Shown one piece after another: positions 21,504 to 27,747 of a stretch of 27,747 nucleotides of DNA (positions are counted from its first letter, which is position 1; each line of letters starts with the position of its first letter). The stretch spans positions 1 through 27,747 of the forward strand of contig JBHADF010000010.1 in NCBI GenBank assembly GCA_041854955.1, in the 5' to 3' direction. Below the pieces are notes generated by a model that worked only from the letters and a program-made list of their open reading frames with translations, ran no database searches and had not been told where the DNA came from. The stretch comes from CAMENZ01 sp041854955 (GTDB lineage Bacteria > Bacillota > Clostridia > Peptostreptococcales > Anaerovoracaceae). Position numbers and translations under genes: made by a program.

Positions 21504-24500
21504 ATGAAATCCGTTATGGGAAAATCCGCTTTTCGTGAAATCAAAAACAGCCTGTCTCGCTGGTTTGCCATAATGGCCATCATCGCCTTGGGAGTAGGTT
21601 TTTTCTCCGGCCTGAAGGTTTGTAAGGAATCCTTTTGGCTTACAGGCGATATATTTTTGCGTGACCATGTCTTTTTTGATTACGAGCTCCTTTCCACAAT
21701 AGGCTTGGACGAAGAAAGTCTGGATTATATTAAGGATGTAGATGGAGTTGCCTCGGCCGAAGGTGCCTACTCTTCCGATGCCTTGATTCGTATAAGCTCC
21801 GACCAAGTTTCTTCCCCTTCGGACAGGGGTGATAAATCAGAAAACAGTAGTGAAATCGCCGTCAAGCTTCACAGTATAAGCGATGAAATAAACACCTTAA
21901 AGCTGATGGCAGGCTCCATGCCTAAGGCCCCTAATGAATGCTTAGCCGATAATTCAAGGTTTTCCCATGAGTATATAGGTAAAACTGTTACAATTTCATC
22001 CTCCAACGATAAAAACACCCGGGATATGTTGGCCTATGACACCTACACCATCACCGGTCTTGTGGAGTCTCCCCTCTATCTCAACTTTGAAAGAGGGTCT
22101 ACTTCCCTGGGTGACGGCACTGTCAGCGGATTTTTTTATATCCCCGAACAGGGTTGGGATGCCCCCTGCTACAGCAAAATATATCTCACTCTAAAGGAGG
22201 GTGGGCCTATTTTTTCCGAGGAATACAAGGCTAATGTGAAATCCATGGAGAAGCCCCTGAAGGATGCCCTCACCACCTGTGGGGAAATGCGTTACACAAA
22301 GGTCATCGATGAAGCTAAGGAAGAGCTGACCCAAGCTGAGGATAAGCTCCATGATGCCCGCATCAAGCTGGCCGACGGAGAGAAAAAATTGGCTGAAAAC
22401 GAAAGGAAGCTATCGGATGCCCGTGGGGAAATCCGAAAGGGCGAAAAGGACATAGCCACCAACAGAGATAAGATAAAAGCTGAGAAGGAAAACCTGAAAA
22501 AGGCCCAGGCCCAGCTGGACGAGGGCCGCCTTGAGTACGACAATAGCCTAAAGGCCTTCGAAGACCAAAAAGCGGCAGCCTATCAACAACTGGAGCCTCT
22601 GAAGGCAGTCTTGGAGAAGGCGGAAAACACTCCCGCCTACCAAACCTATCTGGCCCAATATAATGCGGCAAAGGAAAATATAGATATGCAGTTAGCCCCT
22701 GCCGAAGCCAAGCTGTCTCAGGCAGTAAAGGAGCTGAAGGAAAATCAGGCTAAAATCGACGCAGGCTATTCACAAATAAAAGAAGGGGAAGAACAGTTGG
22801 CCAAGGCTGTGGTTACCCTGAATAATTCCAAGGAGGAGCTGGCTCAAGGAGAGAAAAAGCTGGAAAAGGCTCGCGCTGATTTGGAAAAGGGTTCTCGTAA
22901 GCTGCAGGATGCGGAAAAGGAACTAAGAGCTGCAAAAAAGGAAGTGGCCAAAATCGAAAGCCCCGACACCTACCTCTTAGGAAGGGATACCAATATTGGA
23001 TATGTCTGCTTTGAAAACGATACCAATATAGTGGACGGCATAGCCAAGGTTTTCCCTGCCTTCTTCCTGCTGGTGGCAGCCCTGGTGGTTATGACCACCA
23101 TGACGAGAATGATGGACGAGCACAGGACACAAATAGGTGTTCTGAAGGCCTTGGGCTACAGTAAAAGAGATATTTTGTTGAAATACGTATTTTATTCCGG
23201 CAGCGGAGCCCTTTTAGGAGGAGCCTTCGGCTTCTTTGTAGGCTCCCACCTGTTCCCCTTGGCTATTTGGAAGGCCTACAGCATAATGTACCATTTTTCC
23301 GATTTGACATTCGTGGTGAACCCTCTCCTGGGGACCTTCTCCATATTGGTAGCCCTTGTCTGCGCAGTGGGAACTACGGTTTATTCCTGCTATGAACAGC
23401 TTTCCGAAGTGCCCGCCCAGCTGATACGGCCAAAGGCTCCCGCTATGGGAAAGAGAATCCTTCTCGAAAGATTCACCTTTATTTGGAAGCGTCTCAGCTT
23501 CCTCCACAAGGTTACGGCAAGAAATATTTTCCGCTATAAAAAGCGATTCTTTATGATGGTGGTAGGCATTTCCGGCTGTACCGCCCTTCTGGTCACCGGC
23601 CTGGGTATAAGCGACTCCATTAAGGATGTGGTTTCCACCCAGTACGACGAAATCATGTATGCAGACTATATCGCCACCTTTGACAAGGGCTTGAAGGAGG
23701 GAGACCAACAGCTTTTCATGGAAGAAAATCAGGGTCTTGTCAGTGATGCCCTCTTCGCCTATACCGTATCCATGGATGTTCATCACAAGGGGCAGATAAA
23801 GTCGGTAAACCTGGTGGTCTGTGATGAAAAGGCTCCTATAGGGAAGTTCATCGACCTCCACGACGAAAAAAAGAACCCCCTGTCCTTTCCCAAGGAAGGG
23901 GATTGCATAATAAACTCCAATTTAGGCCTGCGGCTGGGTCTCAAGGTGGGGGACACCATAACGGTGCAGGACAGCGATATGAACAAGATTTCCGCCAGAA
24001 TCTCTGCCATGTGCGAAAATTTCGTATTCAACTACATGTATATAAGCATCCCCACCTACGAGGCACAGCAGGGCCCCTACGAGATAAATTCCGCATTTCT
24101 GCTGGGTGTACCCGACGCCTCCGGAAAGGTTGAAAATCCCGGCGCCCAAGGAGCGAAAATCATGGAAAGCTCCCACGTTTCCTCCGTATCCGTATCGGAG
24201 GATTTCAGGGCAAGAATCAGCAATATGATGAAAAGTCTGGACTATATCATCCTCCTTGTTGTGGCCTGCGCAGGAGCCTTGGCCTTCATCGTGCTGTACA
24301 ACCTTACCAACATAAATATTACGGAAAGAATTCGGGAAATAGCCACCATCAAGGTGCTCGGCTTTAAGCGGGGGGAAACCTCCTCCTATGTATTCCGTGA
24401 AAACGGGGTTCTCACAGTAATCGGAGCCCTTGTGGGCCTGCCCTTGGGAAAGGCCCTCCAGCTCTTTGTCATGTCTCAAATAGTGGTGGATATGGTCAGC

Positions 24501-24638
24501 TTCGACATACACATAGAGCCATTGAGCTATCTTTTGTCCGTGGTCATAACCTTCGGATTTTCCGCCCTGGTCAGCCTGATAATGCTGTTCAAGCTGGAAA
24601 AAATCAACATGGCCGAATCACTTAAATCTGTAGAATAG
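21504..24638 (+). CDS. FtsX/MacB-like ABC permease with long extracellular coiled coil
   Basis: The 1044-residue permease has a first membrane helix at about 19-38 (WFAIMAIIALGVGFFSGLKV) and an extracellular domain (about 40-260). A nearly uninterrupted, lysine/glutamate/alanine-rich coiled coil follows (about 264-487, heptad-like segments such as EELTQAEDKLHDARIKLADG). Then come three helices (about 515-632), a further helix (about 683-705), a second extracellular domain and three last helices (about 911-1030). The two FtsX blocks and coiled-coil stalk resemble permeases of the MacB/mechanotransmission superfamily, which couple ATP use inside to conformational work outside rather than moving a solute through a channel. 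Substrate or partner is unknown. The gene ends in the first arm of a hairpin. Confidence 0.88.
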   Translation: MKSVMGKSAFREIKNSLSRWFAIMAIIALGVGFFSGLKVCKESFWLTGDIFLRDHVFFDYELLSTIGLDEESLDYIKDVDGVASAEGAYSSDALIRISSDQVSSPSDRGDKSENSSEIAVKLHSISDEINTLKLMAGSMPKAPNECLADNSRFSHEYIGKTVTISSSNDKNTRDMLAYDTYTITGLVESPLYLNFERGSTSLGDGTVSGFFYIPEQGWDAPCYSKIYLTLKEGGPIFSEEYKANVKSMEKPLKDALTTCGEMRYTKVIDEAKEELTQAEDKLHDARIKLADGEKKLAENERKLSDARGEIRKGEKDIATNRDKIKAEKENLKKAQAQLDEGRLEYDNSLKAFEDQKAAAYQQLEPLKAVLEKAENTPAYQTYLAQYNAAKENIDMQLAPAEAKLSQAVKELKENQAKIDAGYSQIKEGEEQLAKAVVTLNNSKEELAQGEKKLEKARADLEKGSRKLQDAEKELRAAKKEVAKIESPDTYLLGRDTNIGYVCFENDTNIVDGIAKVFPAFFLLVAALVVMTTMTRMMDEHRTQIGVLKALGYSKRDILLKYVFYSGSGALLGGAFGFFVGSHLFPLAIWKAYSIMYHFSDLTFVVNPLLGTFSILVALVCAVGTTVYSCYEQLSEVPAQLIRPKAPAMGKRILLERFTFIWKRLSFLHKVTARNIFRYKKRFFMMVVGISGCTALLVTGLGISDSIKDVVSTQYDEIMYADYIATFDKGLKEGDQQLFMEENQGLVSDALFAYTVSMDVHHKGQIKSVNLVVCDEKAPIGKFIDLHDEKKNPLSFPKEGDCIINSNLGLRLGLKVGDTITVQDSDMNKISARISAMCENFVFNYMYISIPTYEAQQGPYEINSAFLLGVPDASGKVENPGAQGAKIMESSHVSSVSVSEDFRARISNMMKSLDYIILLVVACAGALAFIVLYNLTNINITERIREIATIKVLGFKRGETSSYVFRENGVLTVIGALVGLPLGKALQLFVMSQIVVDMVSFDIHIEPLSYLLSVVITFGFSALVSLIMLFKLEKINMAESLKSVE

Positions 24639-24668
24639 GGAGGTTAGCCTTATGCCAACCTCCCTATT
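24634..24668. terminator. Hairpin at the end of the permease gene
   Basis: A perfect 12-bp stem, AATAGGGAGGTT (24634-24645) with 24657-24668, has an 11-base loop and includes the permease stop codon. T-runs after it are short on both sides, so it may work as a 3' end stabiliser or a weak bidirectional terminator between convergent genes. Confidence 0.6.
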
Positions 24669-24702
24669 TAAAGTCTTTCCCTATTTCATATATGGGTAAA
24701 AG

Positions 24703-25434
24703 CTATATTAGCTTAATTTCAGCCTCCACATTGAGCCTTCCGTCAGCAAGCTGTGAGCGGAACCGGCATCTGTCTCCTTCTCTGTGCATATATATCTCTA
24801 TTTTCTCCCCTAATACGGCCTCATTGGCGAAGTGGACTCTCAGATAATCTATGTTTTTCTCACCTGTCACCCAATCCTCTATATAGTCGCAGAACATATC
24901 GATGGAGTAGGTGTTGTTCATGTGGCCGTTTCTGTCCGTATTGCTGAAGTATACCTTTCTCTCGTCCACAAATTTCATCTTTTCCGTTATGTCATCTTCT
25001 ATCTTGAGTTTTTCATCGAAGAGAGGTCTGTCAGCTTCCATATAATAATTGGACATGTCCACATCCTTGACTCTCAAAATGCGGCGGCTGTTGAGGTCTA
25101 CCAGAGCCCACTGGGATGTGGCCTCTGCCAGAAGCTTGTCGCCCTTGGTGATGGCGTAGTCTCTGATAAAGGTTGCCCTTTCACTGGGACAGGCCCAGCT
25201 CTTGGTGATAACCTCTTCATCCTGCAAAACCGGCTCATGGATTTTTAAGTCCATTCTCGTCACCATAAAGGCCTTCCCCTGCTCCCTGAGTTCTTCATCG
25301 GTAGGAGTATCCTCTGCCATCTGGTACATGCCCGTTTCCTGCATGTAGCGCAAATATGCTCCCGGCCTGCCCTGCCGCTTTCTGTCAATATCATAGCTGG
25401 AAAAACATGTTTTCCTAAGTACCTGCTTACCCAT
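24703..25434 (-). CDS. Acyl-ACP thioesterase (FatA/FatB type)
   Basis: The 243-residue protein has two hotdog repeats. The C-terminal half carries the catalytic D-x-N-x-H motif D167-N169-H171 in NTDRNGHMNNTYSID, as in plant FatA/FatB. SQWALVDLNSRRILR (107-121) is a conserved segment of the first repeat. It releases free fatty acids from acyl carrier protein, ending chain growth. It is cotranscribed with xth, four bases after it, although no functional link is known. Confidence 0.92.
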   Translation of the reverse strand: MGKQVLRKTCFSSYDIDRKRQGRPGAYLRYMQETGMYQMAEDTPTDEELREQGKAFMVTRMDLKIHEPVLQDEEVITKSWACPSERATFIRDYAITKGDKLLAEATSQWALVDLNSRRILRVKDVDMSNYYMEADRPLFDEKLKIEDDITEKMKFVDERKVYFSNTDRNGHMNNTYSIDMFCDYIEDWVTGEKNIDYLRVHFANEAVLGEKIEIYMHREGDRCRFRSQLADGRLNVEAEIKLI

Positions 25435-25438
25435 TACG

Positions 25439-26200
25439 CTAAATCTCCTCTATTTCCAATTCTACCGGGCAATGGTCCGAGCCTAAAACTTCGCTGTGTA
25501 TCTTAGCGCCTTTCAGCTTATCCTTTAAGGCCTCCGATACGAGGAAGTAGTCTATTCTCCAGCCCGCATTCTTTTCTCTGGCCTTAAATCTGTAGGACCA
25601 CCAGGAATATGCTTCCTCCAGCTCCGGATAAAAATATCTGAAGGTGTCTATGAAGCCGTCTTCCAGGAGCATGCTCATCTTTTCCCGTTCCTCGTCGGTA
25701 AAGCCGGCATTCCTTCTGTTAGTCTTGGGATTTTTCAGGTCTATCTCCTTGTGGGCCACATTCAGGTCTCCTGCAAAGATTACGGGTTTTCCCTTGCTCT
25801 CTAAGCCCTTGAGATAGGCCTTGAAGGCTTCCTCCCAATCCATGCGGTAGTCCAGTCTCTTCAGGCCGTCCTGAGAATTAGGGGTGTAGACCGTCACCAT
25901 GTAGAAGCTTTCATACTCAGCCGTTATGACGCGGCCTTCCTTGTCATGCTCCTCCATGCCTATGCCATAGGCCACGGACAGAGGCTCCTTCTTTGAAAAA
26001 ATCGCCGTTCCGGAATATCCTTTCTTTTCAGCATAGTTCCAATATTGATGGTAGCCGGGAAGGTCTAAATCAACCTGCCCTTCCTGTAGTTTAGTTTCCT
26101 GTAGACAAAATATGTCCGCATCTATTTCATTAAAGAACTCCATGAAATTCTTTCCAAGCACAGCTCGAAGTCCGTTTACATTCCATGATATAAGTTTCAT
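25439..26200 (-). CDS. xth: Exodeoxyribonuclease III (AP endonuclease)
   Basis: The 253-residue enzyme has all ExoIII/APE1 active-site residues: N7 (SWNVNGLRA), E35 (CLQETKL), Y105, D145 and N147 (AGDLNVAH), D217 (WRIDYFL), and D242/H243 (GSDHCPV). It cuts DNA 5' of abasic sites in base-excision repair and removes 3' blocks. A GGAGG site precedes the ATG, and an extended -10 promoter lies about 40 bp upstream. Confidence 0.95.
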   Translation of the reverse strand: MKLISWNVNGLRAVLGKNFMEFFNEIDADIFCLQETKLQEGQVDLDLPGYHQYWNYAEKKGYSGTAIFSKKEPLSVAYGIGMEEHDKEGRVITAEYESFYMVTVYTPNSQDGLKRLDYRMDWEEAFKAYLKGLESKGKPVIFAGDLNVAHKEIDLKNPKTNRRNAGFTDEEREKMSMLLEDGFIDTFRYFYPELEEAYSWWSYRFKAREKNAGWRIDYFLVSEALKDKLKGAKIHSEVLGSDHCPVELEIEEI

Positions 26201-26236
26201 AAATTTTCCTCCTGTCCTTATATTTCTGTATCCCTT

Positions 26237-26245
26237 ATTATATCA
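26237..26245 (-). promoter_or_regulatory. Extended -10 promoter of xth and the acyl-ACP thioesterase gene
   Basis: TGaTATAAT (26245-26237 on the minus strand) is a perfect extended -10. The -35 at 17 bp is poor, which extended -10 promoters tolerate. It overlaps the descending arm of the hairpin at 26242-26269. Confidence 0.6.
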
Positions 26246-26269
26246 CAGCCTCACCATTTCGGCTGTGAT
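26242..26269. terminator. Hairpin after the GDPD gene
   Basis: ATCACAGCC (26242-26250) pairs with GGCTGTGAT (26261-26269) across a ten-base loop, eight bases after the GDPD stop. The T-run (TTTTCTT) lies on the plus-strand side. On the minus strand the tail is AT-rich but lacks a T-run, so termination of the GDPD gene may be leaky. Confidence 0.55.
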
Positions 26270-26276
26270 TTTCTTC

Positions 26277-27747
26277 CTATCCCCAAAAATTTCCCAGCTT
26301 GTCTCTTAAAACAGCAAATTCATCTCTGTTTTTCAGAGTTTTTTCCACCTGACTCACCAGCTCCACCTGATCGGTTATGATGGCATCTATGTCGCTGTCT
26401 AAAAACTTCAGCATGCCTTCTCTCGTGTTCACGGTCCAGACCATGGCCTTTTTATCAGCCAAGTGTATCTGATTTATACGGTTTGTGGTTGCGGTCTGCT
26501 CCTCCATTATGAGAAAATCGCAATTCAGCCTGGCCACATTGCCCAGGCCGGCGAAGAACAGAGTTCCCGTTTCAAATTCGGGATATTTGCTTTCCGCATA
26601 ATCTATAATCTTGTAGTCCAGGGATATGAGGACCACATCCTCCACGCAGTCCTTTTCTCCGGCCATTTTCACCACATCGTCCACCATGCGGTTGTCTGCC
26701 GTAGAGCCCTTCAGTTCCACAAAGAGCTTCATCCTGCCCTTTACTGCATCCAGCATTTCCTCTAAGGTACTGATTTGGTGTTCTTTAGAGCCTCCTGTGG
26801 TGTCCTTGATTTTCATTTTCTTAATTTCCGCCAAGGTCATATCCTGTGAGGATTTCGCCACTCCCGCCACCCTCTTGAAGTCACTGTCATGGTTTACTAC
26901 ATAATGGCCGTCCTTGGTGCGCTGTATATCTATTTCGCTGCCGTAGCACCCCTTTTCCAAGGCGGCATATATGCCGGCCATAGAGTTCTCCGAGGCCATG
27001 ACCCCTCCTGCTCTATGGGCTATTATCCCTACGGGAACATCTCTGTCGAAAATCTGGTTGTAGAATATTCCTATGACAAGGGAGCCTGCAAATACGGCCA
27101 CCAGGGTTACCGTCATCACGGCTAAGCTCCAGATATATGGCCTTTTACGAGGTCTTTCCTTCCATCGTGATCGGCCCCTGCCCGTAAACTCCATATAGAA
27201 GCGGGTCATTCTAACCATGAAATATGCCCCTGCCAAAAGTGCTGTTATGGAATTAAAATAGGCTCCCACCAGCACCACGAAGGCACCGGAAAATCTGTAG
27301 AGCACCACCATCAAGTCCATATCCGTCACCATGGAAAAGTCTTTCTTTTCCATCCAATCTATGATATAGCCTGTGGGTATCTCATTGCCGCTCCACTCTT
27401 CCAGCCAGATAGGGGGAAGGGCTCTGAACAGAAGCCACGCCCCTACCTGTATGAGAAAAATTATGAGTATTATCTTTGCTGTTTCCTTTAAAAAGACCTT
27501 CCGGTTCTTTTTTATAATTTCTGCCGAGCTCTTGAGGGCCTCCCTGGGCTTCTTTCCGTCAATCAGCACCCCGTGGATGGCAAATATGGAGTTGAAGCCT
27601 ATGGCAATCAGAAGTATGATTGCAGCGCCGTAGACAGCCCCATAGAGAGGTTTGCTCTCGATAAATTCCATGATGAAATTAGGTATATAGAAGGTCTCCG
27701 TCAGGCTTATAGAAAAGCCTATGCCCCATAAGGGGACTGCTATGAAT
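26277..27747 (-). CDS. Membrane-anchored glycerophosphodiester phosphodiesterase, 5' end beyond window
   Basis: At least 489 residues are visible. The frame stays open from the internal Met at 27671 to the window edge (PLWGIGFSISLTETFYIPNF...), so the true start lies outside. An N-terminal multi-helix GPDPase membrane domain is followed by a GDPD catalytic TIM barrel: IIAHRAGGVMASENSMAG with the first catalytic His, GSEIDIQRTKDGHYVVNHD with metal-binding Glu/Asp and the second His, and FVELKGS. The barrel follows the last helix (about 50 residues after RKRPYIW), probably on the outer face. The enzyme hydrolyses glycerophosphodiesters or related polyglycerophosphate to glycerol-3-phosphate; the exact substrate is not evident. 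Confidence 0.92.
   Translation of the reverse strand, partial: FIAVPLWGIGFSISLTETFYIPNFIMEFIESKPLYGAVYGAAIILLIAIGFNSIFAIHGVLIDGKKPREALKSSAEIIKKNRKVFLKETAKIILIIFLIQVGAWLLFRALPPIWLEEWSGNEIPTGYIIDWMEKKDFSMVTDMDLMVVLYRFSGAFVVLVGAYFNSITALLAGAYFMVRMTRFYMEFTGRGRSRWKERPRKRPYIWSLAVMTVTLVAVFAGSLVIGIFYNQIFDRDVPVGIIAHRAGGVMASENSMAGIYAALEKGCYGSEIDIQRTKDGHYVVNHDSDFKRVAGVAKSSQDMTLAEIKKMKIKDTTGGSKEHQISTLEEMLDAVKGRMKLFVELKGSTADNRMVDDVVKMAGEKDCVEDVVLISLDYKIIDYAESKYPEFETGTLFFAGLGNVARLNCDFLIMEEQTATTNRINQIHLADKKAMVWTVNTREGMLKFLDSDIDAIITDQVELVSQVEKTLKNRDEFAVLRDKLGNFWG

Noticed and set aside
24641..24660. GGTTAGCC-like match to the DtxR-type half-site
   Set aside because: It lies in the hairpin at the end of the permease gene and does not form the GTTAGC/GCTAAC symmetry; explained by the terminator stem.
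1..27747. CRISPR arrays, rRNA genes, complete tRNA genes, insertion sequences with transposase, known riboswitch classes
   Set aside because: I saw no regularly spaced identical repeats, no rRNA-like sequence, no complete tRNA cloverleaf, no transposase gene and no riboswitch core that I recognise.

Overview
The window looks like a chromosomal segment of a Gram-positive, low-to-middle GC anaerobe of the Clostridia. This rests on strong AGGAGG-type ribosome binding sites, TTGaca/TATAAT promoters with frequent TGn extensions, and U-tailed hairpin terminators. The gene content agrees: a radC-mreBCD-pbp2-minD cell-shape cluster, nrdR-cmk, a FatA-type acyl-ACP thioesterase, a FeoB-associated cysteine-rich peptide and a DtxR-type regulator. 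I cannot place it to family or genus from sequence reading alone.

Positions 1 to about 1898 are the right end of an integrated mobile element. They hold a truncated AAA/DUF4143-type ATPase gene, a TnpV-family gene, a tandem-HTH excisionase-like gene, two sets of short direct repeats, a long perfect palindrome, and finally a 57-bp 3' fragment of a tRNA-Ser(CGA) gene followed by the tRNA terminator. The fragment has no 5' half beside it, as expected of the displaced side of a tRNA-targeted insertion. No integrase gene lies in the visible part.

Positions 2003-12340 are one long minus-strand operon: radC, mreB, mreC, mreD, PBP2 (mrdA), a short MinD-like ATPase, and last a large secreted M14 metallopeptidase. 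It starts from a near-consensus promoter at 12311-12339 with a hairpin just after the start site. MreBCD and PBP2 form the elongasome. minC is missing between pbp2 and minD, and the MinD-like protein lacks the usual C-terminal membrane helix.

Positions 12347-14615 hold a second minus-strand operon (lipid kinase, nrdR, cmk), divergent from an M29 aminopeptidase with overlapping promoters. Positions 15908-16751 hold a divergent iron module: a 52-aa FeoB-associated membrane peptide, with a consensus promoter, a GTTAGC/GCTAAC operator-like palindrome and a structured leader, facing a short DtxR-type regulator with DtxR-like primary iron ligands. Next come prmA-rsmE (minus), a MerR regulator with a hotdog thioesterase (plus), a small membrane protein (minus), and an ABC ATPase with a 1044-aa FtsX/MacB-like permease carrying a long extracellular coiled coil (plus). 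The window ends with an acyl-ACP thioesterase-xth pair and a membrane glycerophosphodiester phosphodiesterase that runs off the right edge (minus).

Most of the window is ordinary housekeeping DNA. The points most worth a second look are the tRNA-embedded element end with its repeats, the iron module with its leader RNA, the MinD-like protein without MinC or membrane anchor, and the coiled-coil permease.
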